64,000 nucleotides of DNA, taken from the NCBI GenBank assembly GCA_963556045.3, contig CAUVYA020000002.1, positions 248,001 through 312,000 on the forward strand. The letters run 5' to 3'. The notes below the pieces were generated by a model. It saw only the letters and a program-made list of their open reading frames with translations. It ran no database searches and was not told the origin of the DNA. This document shows positions 54,395 to 63,646 of this stretch, in pieces (the stretch's first letter is position 1; each line of letters begins with the position of its first letter). The position numbers and the translations under genes were made by a program. The stretch is from UBA4781 sp963556045 (GTDB taxonomy: Bacteria > Chloroflexota > Anaerolineae > Anaerolineales > Anaerolineaceae).

Positions 54395-56967
54395 AAACTG
54401 ATAATTTCCTTTATGAAACTTTGGATTCTGTTTCCAGTATGGGATTTCTCAAGAAAGAAATCCCTGATTCCGTTAAATTGAATCTCAATCCGAAATTTGA
54501 ATTACGCGAATATCAGATAGAAGCGTTTGCCCGTTTCTTTCATTGTTATAAGAATGAATTTCCCAATAAAACATTTCCGCTACATTTCTTATTTAATATG
54601 GCAACTGGAAGTGGCAAAACACTTATCATGGCAGGGCTGATTTTATATCTTTTTAAGCAAGGGTTTCGAAATTTTCTATTTTTCGTCAATTCAACAAATA
54701 TTATTGAAAAAACAAAAGATAATTTTTTCAACCAAAGTTCAATTAAGTATCTTTTTAATCAGGACATTACTATTGGGAATAAACGAGTTCATATACAACC
54801 AGTAATAAATTTTGAAGGGGTAAATCACGATGCAATTAATCTCTGTTTTACTACTATTCAAAAATTACATTCCGACCTTTCTATAGAGAAAGAAAATTCA
54901 ATCACCTATGAAGATTTTCGTAAACATAAAATAATCCTCATCGCTGATGAATCTCATCACATGAATGTAAATACCAAGTCTCAAATGGAGCTTTTTCAAA
55001 GTTGGGAAAATACTGTCCAGAAAATTTTCGAACAAAATAGAGAGAATATACTGCTTGAATTTACCGCCACCCATGATTTTGCTACTCCAGAAATGATTAA
55101 CAAATATCACAATAAAGTTATCTTTCGCTATGATTTACCAGAGTTCCGAAATGACCGTTTTTCGAAAGATATTACGCTTGTTTATTCCGATTTTGATTTG
55201 AAGGACCGGATACTTCAGGCAATCATCCTCAATCAATATAAAAAAGAAATCGCTGCAAAATACCGTATTAACCTAAAACCTGTTATTTTGTTCAAGGCAC
55301 AAAGAACAATTGCGCAATCAAAGGAAAATAAAGAAAACTTTCACAAAATTATTGACGGACTGAATAGCAGGCAAATTAATAATATTCGAAAATCAAACAT
55401 TCCGATTGTCAAGCAAGCTTTTCAATTTTTCTCAGAAAGTAATATTTCGGATGAACAATTAGTTGAAAGGTTGAAAAGAGAATTCCGACCAGAATTCTGC
55501 CTTTCTGTAAATGACGAGAAAGAAAAAGAAAATTATCAAATATTAGTCAATACGCTAGAGGACAAAAACAATCGTATTCGAGCGATATTTGCGGTCCAAA
55601 AATTGAATGAGGGTTGGGATGTTCTAAATTTGTTTGATATTGTCCGTTGCTATGAAACACGGGATTCAGGAAAAGGCAAGATTGGCAAAACTACAGTTTC
55701 GGAAGCTCAACTGATTGGTAGGGGAGCTAGATATTTTCCTTTTACTATCACGGAAAACCAGGACAGATATAGAAGAAAATTCGATAGAGAACTCAATAAT
55801 GAACTTAGGGTAATAGAAGAGTTGCACTATCATAGTATCAATGACTCCCGTTATATATCCGAAATTCGAACCGCCTTAATTGAACAGGGTATGCTGGATG
55901 AAAACGAAGTTACAAGAGAAATAAAAATAAAGGAAACTTTCAAAAGAACACAATTTTACAAGTATGGTCTTATATTCACTAATAAAAAGATAAAAAAAGA
56001 TTTTCTAGATATTTACTCGTTCACAGATTTGGGTATAAAAAAGAAGAATATTGTTCATATTATTGCTTCAGGAAGGGGAGGCTCAAGTATAGCGTTGGAT
56101 GATGAGCAAAAGACTTTAGTCATCACAGAAGGGGATAGAAGAGATTTATCTGTTAAGGAGATTGAAAAAAATATTATCCAATCTGCAATCGCAAGAAATC
56201 CATTTTATACTTTTGAATCAATCAGACGATATTTCCCTAACTTACAATCGATGAATGAATTCATTGGTTCAGATAATTATCTTGGCGGTTTAGAAATTAC
56301 TTTTCAGGGTAATCTTTATAATCTAAATGAAAATAAAATCGAAAAGTTGAATGCTGTATTAGGGTTATTACAGACTATTGAGAGAGAAATCAAACTCCTT
56401 AATACCGGCGAATATGAAGGCTCAAGAGAATTTTCACCTTCTCGAGTACATGAAATCTTCAAAAACAAAACACTAAAATTTTCAAATGATAATGAACGTG
56501 GGAAAGATGATAATCAGTTCGAGAAGTTCGTTTCAATAAAAGATTGGTTTGTTTTTAATACACTCTATGGGACAAGTGAAGAGAAGGCTTTTGTCCGAAT
56601 GCTTGATAGGCAAATGGAGAAATTGGGCGAACAATACGATGATATTTATCTGATTCGTAATGAAGGACACTTTTCTATCTATAAATTTTCTGATGGGCAG
56701 ACCTTCCAGCCTGATTTTGTTTTATTTCTAAGAGAGAAAAATGGTCAGTCTATTACATACCAACTATTCATCGAACCTAAAGGAGCTTTCCTCACAGAAC
56801 ATGACAAATGGAAAGAAGAATTCTTGAGAGAAATCAAGGAAGAGTATGGAGATAAGTTATTAAGGTTTGGTAATAAATCAACCTATCGGTTAATTGGTGT
56901 TCCTTTTTATAACAATGAAGATGAAAATGCTTTTAGAGAAACTTTAAACTCAACATTGTTGACCTAA
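54391..56967 (+). CDS. res: type III restriction enzyme Res subunit
   Basis: 858 residues, overlapping mod by four bases (ATGA). Superfamily 2 helicase: NMATGSGKTLIMAGLILYLF (Walker A, residues 71-77), IILIADESHHMN (Walker B DESH), LEFTATHDF (motif III), RAIFAVQKLNEGWDVLNLFD (V) and AQLIGRGARYFP (VI). The C-terminal nuclease has FQPDFVLFLREKNGQS and YQLFIEPKGAF, giving PD...ExK. It translocates or slides on DNA and cuts near unmethylated sites together with Mod. Complete and undamaged. Confidence 0.93.
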   Translation: MKTDNFLYETLDSVSSMGFLKKEIPDSVKLNLNPKFELREYQIEAFARFFHCYKNEFPNKTFPLHFLFNMATGSGKTLIMAGLILYLFKQGFRNFLFFVNSTNIIEKTKDNFFNQSSIKYLFNQDITIGNKRVHIQPVINFEGVNHDAINLCFTTIQKLHSDLSIEKENSITYEDFRKHKIILIADESHHMNVNTKSQMELFQSWENTVQKIFEQNRENILLEFTATHDFATPEMINKYHNKVIFRYDLPEFRNDRFSKDITLVYSDFDLKDRILQAIILNQYKKEIAAKYRINLKPVILFKAQRTIAQSKENKENFHKIIDGLNSRQINNIRKSNIPIVKQAFQFFSESNISDEQLVERLKREFRPEFCLSVNDEKEKENYQILVNTLEDKNNRIRAIFAVQKLNEGWDVLNLFDIVRCYETRDSGKGKIGKTTVSEAQLIGRGARYFPFTITENQDRYRRKFDRELNNELRVIEELHYHSINDSRYISEIRTALIEQGMLDENEVTREIKIKETFKRTQFYKYGLIFTNKKIKKDFLDIYSFTDLGIKKKNIVHIIASGRGGSSIALDDEQKTLVITEGDRRDLSVKEIEKNIIQSAIARNPFYTFESIRRYFPNLQSMNEFIGSDNYLGGLEITFQGNLYNLNENKIEKLNAVLGLLQTIEREIKLLNTGEYEGSREFSPSRVHEIFKNKTLKFSNDNERGKDDNQFEKFVSIKDWFVFNTLYGTSEEKAFVRMLDRQMEKLGEQYDDIYLIRNEGHFSIYKFSDGQTFQPDFVLFLREKNGQSITYQLFIEPKGAFLTEHDKWKEEFLREIKEEYGDKLLRFGNKSTYRLIGVPFYNNEDENAFRETLNSTLLT

Positions 56968-56975
56968 AAATTTTT

Positions 56976-57906
56976 TTATAATCTCCAATTATCTACTGGA
57001 CTCGCCTTCCTATGGGCAACTTCACAATCCGATTTTGCTATAGCTAAGTATCTTCTTACCATTTCCAATGATGAATGACCTAATAATCTTTGTAGGGTAA
57101 AGATATCTCCACCGTTTTCGTAAATACTGAATTGCGAATGTGTGCCGGAAGCGATGTGGATATACGTCCAGAACTTCTGCTCTCTTCCCAATTCTCTTCA
57201 ACAATTGGCGGATAGAGGTTCGATTCATGGGAAAGCCCTGCATGGTGGTGAAGATATAATCTTCTGGTTGAAGATATTTCCCAGAAAGAAATTTCCAAAG
57301 AGTGCTCTTTGATAGCTTTCCAATAAAAACTGAGCGGGATTTACTCTTTAAGCCTGACCCATATGGATGAACATGAATTTCACCAGTCTCAATATCTATA
57401 TTTTTTAATTGCAATCTTGCCAATTCACTTACCCGCAAGCCAGTATCCAGTAAAACAAGTATGATGGTTTTATCACGGTTGGCGGTGGGCCTTTTCATCC
57501 TAAAGGAATTTCTTGTATTTGTTTTCGAAGTTTTCGAGTAATTACAGGCGGATATCAGCCGGCGGATTTCATCACTGCTGAAAGGCTCTACCTCTTTTAT
57601 TGGGGCTTTGGGATAAGCAATTCCATCATCCGGTTTTTTGAGATTTAATTCCTTCTCAGCCCAGTTAAAAAGTACACTAATTGCTCTACGGATATTTACA
57701 AGAGATGATTCAGCTAGTGAGGTATGCTCCCGTAAATGTACAAAGAAATTTTGTATATCTTCTTTTTTAATGGATTCAATTTCAGGATTGTTGAGGTAAT
57801 CGCTCAATTTATTAATTCCATAGCAATAAACCTGGATAGTGTAGGGGCTTACACCATCAGCACTTCGGGAAATAATTAGACCTTCTAAAGCTTTTTTGAG
57901 TTCCAT
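56976..57906 (-). CDS. int: tyrosine site-specific integrase of the element (one frameshift)
   Basis: From ATG 57906, chosen because GGAGG lies eight bases upstream; the longer GTG frame lacks a site. The core-binding domain has SPYTIQVYCYGINKLSDYL and IRRAISVLFNWAEKELNL. The catalytic domain has LLDTGLRVSELARLQLKN (Arg I) and YPHRFRHTFAIQYL (His-x-x-Arg). After removing one A from the A4 run near 57115 it continues RNGGDIFTLQRLLGHSS and MVRRYLAIAKS (the nucleophilic Tyr). About 310 residues. It integrates the element at tRNA-Val. Its stop lies eight bases after res, convergent. Confidence 0.85.
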
Positions 57907-57946
57907 AGATGTTACCTCCGGTATTCTGATTTTTGAACCGGAGTTC

Positions 57947-57956
57947 ACTATCTATG
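57947..57956 (-). repeat. possible integrase arm-type site, right
   Basis: ACTATCTATG, inverted copy of CATAGATAGT at 48170-48179, between the integrase start and the tRNA-Val 3' end. Confidence 0.3.
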
Positions 57957-57984
57957 AGATTAAGTGTACAGATGATATGTCTAG

Positions 57985-58058
57985 TGGGCGGAACAGGGCT
58001 CGAACCTGCGACCTCATCTGTGTAAGAGATGCGCTCTGACCAACTGAGCTATCCGCCC
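57985..58058 (-). tRNA. tRNA-Val (anticodon TAC), integration site of the element
   Basis: The minus strand folds as a full cloverleaf: GGGCGGA acceptor with CCGCCC on the other side, D-arm GCTCAGTTGGTCAGAGC, anticodon stem CATCT/AGATG with loop CTTACAC, and T-arm GCAGG-TTCGAGC-CCTGT. Anticodon TAC reads GTA/GTG valine codons. CCA is not encoded. The 3' portion is provided by the element, so function is kept after insertion. Confidence 0.93.
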
Positions 58059-58155
58059 GGGTTTTTGGATTTTACCATGAGTTATCTCATTATGCGAAGG
58101 GGATTGACGAAAGTCGCGAAACAAACAAAACCCAGATATAATTAGGCGAAGTCTT

Positions 58156-58935
58156 ATGCGCATCGTACGCTACCAAATCGCAAATAAAGAGCCGATCTAC
58201 GGCTGGGAATCAGAGGGCAGGGTAGGTCCTTTGAGTGATTCCCCTTTAGGTGTGTACCGGCGTCTTGAACTGGAGCAGGAGGTAGATCAGGTGCATTTAG
58301 TTGCTCCGATCCTGCCGGGCAAGATCATAGCAATTGGACGGAATTATCCCCTGCATGCCAAAGAACAATCCGCTGAAATTCCTGAAATACCCATTATTTT
58401 CCTAAAACCACTTTCAACGGTGATCGGACCAGGCGAAGCTATCCAGCTGCCACCCCAATCACAACAGATTGAACATGAAGTGGAACTGGCAGTTGTGATA
58501 GGGAAAAGCGGTCGCTGGATCCGTGCCCAACAGGCACTGCAGCATGTGCTCGGTTACACCATTGCCAATGATGTTACCGCGCGCGATCTGCAGCAGCGCG
58601 ATCACCAGTGGACACGATCGAAAGGATTTGATACTTTTTGTCCGCTGGGACCGGTAATAGAAACGGAATTGGATATTTCCGATGTGTTGATCACCTGCCG
58701 CGTGAATGGGGAAATGCGCCAGATGTCTTCTACCAAGGAAATGGTCTTCAGCGTATCGCAATTAATTGCATTTATATCCTCGATTATGACGCTTGATGCG
58801 GGGGACATCATTCTAACCGGAACGCCTTCTGGAGTTAGTGAGATCCATGATGGGGATCTGCTTGAATCTGAAATTGAAGGAATTGGGATTCTGCGCAATG
58901 CGGTAACCTCTCAATCAAGCATCCCTCCACCGTAA
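58156..58935 (+). CDS. fumarylacetoacetate hydrolase family protein
   Basis: 259 residues. GKIIAIGRNYPLHAKEQSAE and PIIFLKPLSTVIGPGEAIQL are the family's opening. IEHEVELAVVIGKSGRWI carries the metal-binding Glu pair, VTARDLQQRDHQWTRSKGFD is the hallmark segment, and LDAGDIILTGTPSGVSEI ends the fold. Members hydrolyse or decarboxylate acylpyruvates and oxaloacetate with Mg. Cytosolic. Substrate specificity cannot be read from sequence. Confidence 0.88.
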   Translation: MRIVRYQIANKEPIYGWESEGRVGPLSDSPLGVYRRLELEQEVDQVHLVAPILPGKIIAIGRNYPLHAKEQSAEIPEIPIIFLKPLSTVIGPGEAIQLPPQSQQIEHEVELAVVIGKSGRWIRAQQALQHVLGYTIANDVTARDLQQRDHQWTRSKGFDTFCPLGPVIETELDISDVLITCRVNGEMRQMSSTKEMVFSVSQLIAFISSIMTLDAGDIILTGTPSGVSEIHDGDLLESEIEGIGILRNAVTSQSSIPPP

Positions 58936-59040
58936 GCAGAAGGAGATCTCAGCTGGATTTTTTCGGAAATCCAAATGCTATAATTAATATTTCCACAGGA
59001 ATAATTTGCAATTTTTTATATACTAAAAGGAGAAAAGAAA

Positions 59041-59799
59041 ATGTCAGGTCACTCAAAGTGGTCTACTATCAAACGAAAGAAAGGTGCTGCGGACGCAAAA
59101 CGTGGTCAGCTTTTCACACGTTTGGCTCGTGAGATCTCAATTGCTGCTCGCGAGGGCGGGGGGGATCAGGATGCAAATTTTCGATTACGCCTTACGATTG
59201 AGCGTGCTCGCGGATTGAATATGCCCAAAGAGAACATAGATCGAGCCATCAAGCGAGGAACGGGGGAAGACAAAGATGGAGTAGAAATCGAACAGATCAC
59301 CTATGAAGGGTATGGTCCTCATGGTATTGCATTAATGATCGATTGTCTGACGGAGAATCGCAACCGCACTGTCTCAGAACTGCGTCATTCGCTTACACAT
59401 GCGGGTGGCAGCATGGGTGAAGTAGGATCGGTCTCCTGGCAATTCGATCGCATTGCTTATTTTGGGATTGAAGGGGATGGTGTTGATTTCGACACAGTAT
59501 TTGAGCTGGCGCTGGAAGGCGGCGCAAATGATATTACACAGGATGAAGAAGGTTATATTGAAATATTTGCTCCTGTAGACACCTTTAAAACTATCAGTGA
59601 TCTTCTCAAAGATAAAAAGATCAGCATTGATGAAGCAGAATTACGCATGATACCTAAGCAGGAAATCGGTCTTGATAAGGAAAAAACGATAAAAGTCATG
59701 CGGTTGATCGAGAATATTGAAGATCTGGACGATGTCCAGAATGTGTACTCGAACCTGGAGGTTAGCGAAGAGGCTCTTGCTGCTATGGAAGAAGAATGA
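59041..59799 (+). CDS. yebC: YebC/PmpR family transcriptional and translational regulator
   Basis: 252 residues. MSGHSKWSTIKRKKGAADAK and RGQLFTRLAREISIAAREGG are the highly conserved start. RARGLNMPKENIDRAIKRGT and YEGYGPHGIALMIDCLTENR follow, then the acidic C-terminal domains. AAAAGGAGAAAAGAAA precedes ATG. It is followed by ruvC after three bases, an arrangement common in bacteria (yebC-ruvC-ruvA). YebC-type proteins bind DNA or ease ribosome stalling at proline stretches. Confidence 0.95.
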   Translation: MSGHSKWSTIKRKKGAADAKRGQLFTRLAREISIAAREGGGDQDANFRLRLTIERARGLNMPKENIDRAIKRGTGEDKDGVEIEQITYEGYGPHGIALMIDCLTENRNRTVSELRHSLTHAGGSMGEVGSVSWQFDRIAYFGIEGDGVDFDTVFELALEGGANDITQDEEGYIEIFAPVDTFKTISDLLKDKKISIDEAELRMIPKQEIGLDKEKTIKVMRLIENIEDLDDVQNVYSNLEVSEEALAAMEEE

Positions 59800-59802
59800 T
59801 CC

Positions 59803-60294
59803 ATGCTGGTAATCGGGATTGATCCTGGAACAGCGATTACCGGTTACGGTTTCATCGTTGAACAGGTTGATAAAACATTGCTAATGGTGGAGTGCGGTGC
59901 CATCCGCACTCCTGCGAAAATCTCCGCACAAGATCGCTTAAATATCCTGCACGAAAAATTAACAGAGCTGTTGAAAACTTACCATCCAGATTGTGCTGCA
60001 GTAGAAAAATTATACTTTTCACGTAATGTGCGCACTGCACTGCATGTAGGTCAGGCACGAGGTGTGATCATGCTGGCGTTAGCACAATGTAACATTCCTG
60101 TTTATGAATATAATCCTATGGATGTCAAGCTGGCAGTGACCGGCTACGGGCTGGCGGAGAAAATGCAAGTCCAGATGATGGTAAAGGCACTACTTCATTT
60201 AGAGGACGTCCCCAAACCTGATGATGTGGCTGACGCATTGGCTGTCGCAATTTGCCATGCACATAGTGCGAAACTGAACTCACTGGGAAATTAA
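59803..60294 (+). CDS. ruvC: Holliday junction resolvase RuvC
   Basis: 163 residues. VIGIDPGTAITGYGFIVEQV has the first catalytic Asp, CAAVEKLYFSRNVRTALHVG the Glu and the conserved wedge, and PKPDDVADALAVAICHAH the last two Asp. It cuts four-way junctions with RuvAB. Three bases after yebC and one before the next gene. Confidence 0.96.
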   Translation: MLVIGIDPGTAITGYGFIVEQVDKTLLMVECGAIRTPAKISAQDRLNILHEKLTELLKTYHPDCAAVEKLYFSRNVRTALHVGQARGVIMLALAQCNIPVYEYNPMDVKLAVTGYGLAEKMQVQMMVKALLHLEDVPKPDDVADALAVAICHAHSAKLNSLGN

Positions 60295-60295
60295 C

Positions 60296-61093
60296 ATGAT
60301 TACAAGTACCGCAAATCAATATATCAAAGCTATCAGGAAACTCTCACATAAAAAATATCGACGCGAAAGCGGTTTGTTTTATGTAGAAGGATTGCGCCCC
60401 ATCATCAGTGCCATGAATCATAATGCTGATATCGAGCAGGTAGTATTTTGCGAAGAGTTATTGGAGAGTGAGTATGGTCAACATTTACTGCACCAGGCAG
60501 ATAAAAAAGGGATCACAATTTTAGAAGTGAGTAGAAATGTCTTTGAGAGTATCAGTTATAAAGAAGGACCTCAAGGATTGTGTGCAGTTGTTCGACAGAA
60601 TAGTATTAAATTATCACTAGAAAATACCCTGGAGGGATTATGGGTGGCATTAGAAGGAGTGCAGGATCCGGGTAATCTGGGATCCATTTTGCGCACTCTG
60701 GACGCAGTTGGCGGAAGGGGAATGCTTCTGGTTGGTGAAGGGACAGATGCTTATCATCCCACCAGCGTTCGCGCCAGCATGGGTGCCATATTCACGTTAA
60801 CATTAATACAAACCGACCTGAAGGATCTGGATAGATGGCATCAGACACACATGAAAACAATCGCTGGATCAGTTTGTGCAAACGTGGCTGACTATCGCGA
60901 CTATAATTATCCTGAAGATATGGTTTTATTTTTGGGTAGCGAACAAAAAGGTTTATCCACTCAAGCGCTGGAAATATGTACAGACCTGATCACTATTTCG
61001 ATGGTAGGCAGTGTGGATTCGCTCAACCTGGCAAATGCTGCCTCGATTTTGCTCTATGAAATATTTAATCAGCACCATCCGGTGAAGAAATGA
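60296..61093 (+). CDS. SpoU/TrmH-family RNA 2'-O-methyltransferase
   Basis: 265 residues. An N-terminal substrate-binding domain (MITSTANQYIKAIRKLSHKK, LFYVEGLRPI) leads to the trefoil-knot catalytic domain. GVQDPGNLGSILRTLDAVGG is motif 1, MVLFLGSEQKGLS motif 2, and DSLNLANAASILLYEI motif 3. It methylates a ribose in rRNA or tRNA. Motif 3 reads SLNLANAAS rather than the usual SLNVSVA, within family variation. It overlaps ruvA by four bases, so it is part of the yebC-ruvC-ruvA operon. Confidence 0.9.
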   Translation: MITSTANQYIKAIRKLSHKKYRRESGLFYVEGLRPIISAMNHNADIEQVVFCEELLESEYGQHLLHQADKKGITILEVSRNVFESISYKEGPQGLCAVVRQNSIKLSLENTLEGLWVALEGVQDPGNLGSILRTLDAVGGRGMLLVGEGTDAYHPTSVRASMGAIFTLTLIQTDLKDLDRWHQTHMKTIAGSVCANVADYRDYNYPEDMVLFLGSEQKGLSTQALEICTDLITISMVGSVDSLNLANAASILLYEIFNQHHPVKK

Positions 61094-61668
61094 TCGCATC
61101 AATAAAAGGAACTATCACATATCAAAATGATAACTACCTGATCATTGAAACAGGTGGTATCGGATTTAAAGTGTTTTGTACGCTGGAAACGTGTGCATCG
61201 GCTGTAGAAGGAAATTCATTATTTCTTCATACTCATCACATTGTTCGCGAAGATGGTATGTTCCTTTACGGATTTGAAAAAATCGAAGAACGCGATCTGT
61301 TCATCCAGATCATCAGTGTGAGCGGCATTGGTCCAAAATTGGGTTTGAGTATGCTTTCTACACTATCTGCAGAGGCTATTCAACGAGCAGTTATGAACGA
61401 TCAAGATCAAGTATTCAGCCGCGTGCCAGGTATCGGTGAAAAAACAGCCAAGAAGATTGTGCTGTTGTTGAAAGATAAAATCAAACCGCTGCTGAAAGAA
61501 TATGGATTGGAAGCTATTCCAGATTCCGACACAGATGTAATGCAGGCTCTAGTAGGATTGGGTTACTCTTTGATGGAAGCTCAAAAAGCAGTATCTTCAA
61601 TTCCACGAGATTCAGATGATGATCTCGAAGAACGCTTGCGTATTGCATTGCAATATTTCACCGCCTAA
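61090..61668 (+). CDS. ruvA: Holliday junction branch migration protein RuvA
   Basis: 192 residues. MIASIKGTITYQNDNYLIIE starts the OB domain, THHIVREDGMFLYGFEKIEE follows, and helix-hairpin-helix motifs occur in ISVSGIGPKLGLSMLS and SRVPGIGEKTAKKIVLLLKD. The C-terminal domain III, which contacts RuvB, is present (DVMQALVGLGYSLMEAQKAV). It binds junctions as a tetramer. RuvB is not in the window. Confidence 0.96.
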   Translation: MIASIKGTITYQNDNYLIIETGGIGFKVFCTLETCASAVEGNSLFLHTHHIVREDGMFLYGFEKIEERDLFIQIISVSGIGPKLGLSMLSTLSAEAIQRAVMNDQDQVFSRVPGIGEKTAKKIVLLLKDKIKPLLKEYGLEAIPDSDTDVMQALVGLGYSLMEAQKAVSSIPRDSDDDLEERLRIALQYFTA

Positions 61669-61720
61669 GAGCAGCGATATGTTAGAATTCAGGGTTTGAA
61701 AATGCATTGAGGTATTTTGA

Positions 61721-62728
61721 ATGGCGAATTTTAGTAGAGGATTAGGAATTGATCTGGGAACCACCAATACAGCTTTTGTTGAAGGTGGTCAGATAATATT
61801 AAACGAACCGACTGCTGTTGCAGTTTTAGTAGACGAATGGAAAATGATCGAAGTAGGTAAAGCTGCCAAAGAAATGACCGGTAGAGTACCCGAATCTATT
61901 GAAGTGTATTTTCCTATCCAAAATGGTGTGATCGCAGAATATGAGATCACAGAAAATTTTCTGAAATACCAGATTCGAAAAATCGTAGGATCTATGTTGC
62001 TTTTTAGACCCAATTTGATGATTACTGTTCCTTATGGCATTACCAGCGTGGAACGCCGTGCTGTTCATGAAGCGGGTCTTGGCGCTGGGGGACGTGAAGT
62101 ATCGCTCATTGAAGCACCACTTGCGGCGGCTCTTGGAATTGATCTGCCTATCGCACCACCTTCAGGAAATATGGTCATATGTCTTGGAGGAGGAACTAAT
62201 CAGGTGGGCGTGCTGGCGATGAACAGCATCATTTCCGCCGAGATCGAGCGGGGTGGCGGCAATAAAATGGATACGGAAATCATAGACCACATACGTCGCA
62301 CGTATGGCATAATACTCTCGCGATTTAGTGCAGAGGTCGTAAAGATTAAAATCGGAGCTGCTATCGAAGGATTTGAAGAAGGGGAGATGGAAGTGCAGGG
62401 ACAGGATCAGGTGACCGGTTTACCAAGAGCAACCACACTTCGTACAGGCGATATCGTGGATGCTGTTCAGGAATCACTGCAATCCATAGTGAAACTGGTT
62501 CGGCGCACTCTGGAAAAGACTCCTCCTGAATTGATCGCAGATATTATGGATCGGGGAGTAGCTCTTTGCGGAGGAGGTACCCAGTTACGTGGAATTGATC
62601 GTTATCTAACGAAAGAGCTGGGTGTCCCGGTGTATCTGGTGGACAATCCTACCACCTGTACAGCGGAAGGCGCTTCAAGGGCAATCGGTATGCTGGATGA
62701 ATTAAAGCGTTCTTTACCGAAAACATAA
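61721..62728 (+). CDS. MreB-like actin homologue
   Basis: 335 residues, MreB length. GLGIDLGTTNTAFVEGG is phosphate 1 and FPIQNGVIAEYEITENFLKY is typical of MreB. NLMITVPYGITSVERRAVHE and VSLIEAPLAAALGIDLPI follow. ALCGGGTQLRGIDRYLTKELG is the adenosine motif. Phosphate 2 reads MVICLGGGTNQVGVLAM, where MreB has DIGGGTTEV, so the Asp is lost and Thr is Asn. This suggests a divergent paralogue rather than the main MreB. It would polymerise on the membrane to guide wall growth or another process. No mreC/mreD follow. Confidence 0.85.
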   Translation: MANFSRGLGIDLGTTNTAFVEGGQIILNEPTAVAVLVDEWKMIEVGKAAKEMTGRVPESIEVYFPIQNGVIAEYEITENFLKYQIRKIVGSMLLFRPNLMITVPYGITSVERRAVHEAGLGAGGREVSLIEAPLAAALGIDLPIAPPSGNMVICLGGGTNQVGVLAMNSIISAEIERGGGNKMDTEIIDHIRRTYGIILSRFSAEVVKIKIGAAIEGFEEGEMEVQGQDQVTGLPRATTLRTGDIVDAVQESLQSIVKLVRRTLEKTPPELIADIMDRGVALCGGGTQLRGIDRYLTKELGVPVYLVDNPTTCTAEGASRAIGMLDELKRSLPKT

Positions 62729-62753
62729 AAAACCGGCGTTAGCCGGTTTTTTA
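62726..62753. terminator. terminator between convergent genes
   Basis: AAAAAACCGGC pairs with GCCGGTTTTTT around GTTA, a textbook bidirectional rho-independent terminator between the MreB-like and protease genes. Confidence 0.9.
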
Positions 62754-62779
62754 TGTTTGTTAATCAAGAAGAAATTATC

Positions 62780-63493
62780 TTATTTTCGACGACTGCTTCG
62801 TCCACTCAACAAAAGAACATAATACAACACATTGGAAATAGCCTGTGTGGCAGCCGCAACATAGGTCCATGCTGCAGCATCCAGTACTTGATTGACTCCA
62901 GTCAGTTCACCGCTGTATAAAATACCTTCGTTGACTAAAATTGCTTTGGCACGTTTCGAAGCATCAATCTCGACAGGAATGGTAACGATCGAAAAGACAG
63001 CCACACCCGCAAATAAGATAACCCCTATCCAGGACAGGTTGTCATTCGCGAAAAAATATCCCAGAAAGAAGAGGATCGGTCCTAACCAGCTGCCCAGTTG
63101 AACTGTTGGGATCATGATGGATCGCAGTTTAAGGGGACCATATTTCTCTTTGTGCTGAATGGCATGTCCGGCTTCATGTGCTGCCACTCCGGCTGAAGCG
63201 ATACTATTTCCCTGAAATACGTTAGAACTCAAACTGAGAGTTTTACTGCGGGGATCGTAATGGTCGCTAAGTGATCCACGCGTCTGGTCGATCTTTATAT
63301 CCGAAAGACCATTGGCATCCAGAATATGACGAGCGATGTCTGCCCCACTCATGCCATTGCTGGTGCGTACTTTTGAGAATTTATTGTAGGATGATCGGAT
63401 CTTTGACTGCGCCCAGAAACCAAGAATAAGGGCGGGCAGTGAGATCAAAAGATATAATCCATAACCACCTAAATACATAACCTTTTCCTCCAA
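62780..63493 (-). CDS. YugP-type membrane zinc metallopeptidase
   Basis: 237 residues. One N-terminal helix (YGLYLLISLPALILGFWA) and three or so later helices anchor it. The catalytic site is GVAAHEAGHAIQHKEKYGPL (HExxH). YDPRSKTLSLSSNVFQG lies before it, and PVEIDASKRAKAILVNEGIL after it contains the third zinc ligand region (ExDAS) of this family. Function in bacteria is poorly known, with a role in membrane protein quality likely. AAAAGTTGGAGGAAAAGG precedes the ATG. Confidence 0.88.
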   Translation of the reverse strand: MEEKVMYLGGYGLYLLISLPALILGFWAQSKIRSSYNKFSKVRTSNGMSGADIARHILDANGLSDIKIDQTRGSLSDHYDPRSKTLSLSSNVFQGNSIASAGVAAHEAGHAIQHKEKYGPLKLRSIMIPTVQLGSWLGPILFFLGYFFANDNLSWIGVILFAGVAVFSIVTIPVEIDASKRAKAILVNEGILYSGELTGVNQVLDAAAWTYVAAATQAISNVLYYVLLLSGRSSRRK

Positions 63494-63578
63494 CTTTTTA
63501 TTCTTTGTTCCTATTATAAAAGTCTTTTACAAAATGAATGTAAAACCTGTATTAACTATTTTTATGATAGATCTCCTG

Positions 63579-63607
63579 TTGACTTATAGTGAAATTAATT
63601 CTATAGT
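63579..63607 (+). promoter_or_regulatory. promoter of the GntR/FadR gene
   Basis: TTGACT (63579-63584) and TATAGT (63602-63607) are separated by 17 bases. The start codon lies 39 bases downstream. Confidence 0.65.
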
Positions 63608-63615
63608 AAAGATGG

Positions 63616-63631
63616 CTGGTGGTATTACCAG
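63616..63631. promoter_or_regulatory. possible FadR/GntR operator
   Basis: CTGGT (63616-63620) and ACCAG (63627-63631) form an inverted repeat just behind the -10 box; the inner GGTATTACC is also palindromic. TGGT...ACCA half-sites are typical for FadR-subfamily regulators, so autorepression is likely. Confidence 0.5.
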
Positions 63632-63646
63632 TTTAGGAGTCATGAT

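Larger units (their letters stand above)
48078..57984. mobile_element. 9.9-kb integrative element in tRNA-Val with type III restriction-modification
   Basis: The element is bounded by a 68-bp perfect direct repeat of the tRNA-Val 3' portion (48078-48145 and 57985-58052). The integrase gene lies next to the intact tRNA at the right end, and cargo is AT-rich and plasmid- or phage-like. Gene order: decayed HTH gene, two small genes, primase-polymerase, zinc-ribbon protein, type III Mod and Res, integrase. No structural phage genes and no conjugation genes are visible, so it is a defence island that would need a helper for transfer. The integrase, mod and HTH genes have frameshifts, so it may be immobile now. 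Confidence 0.8.
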
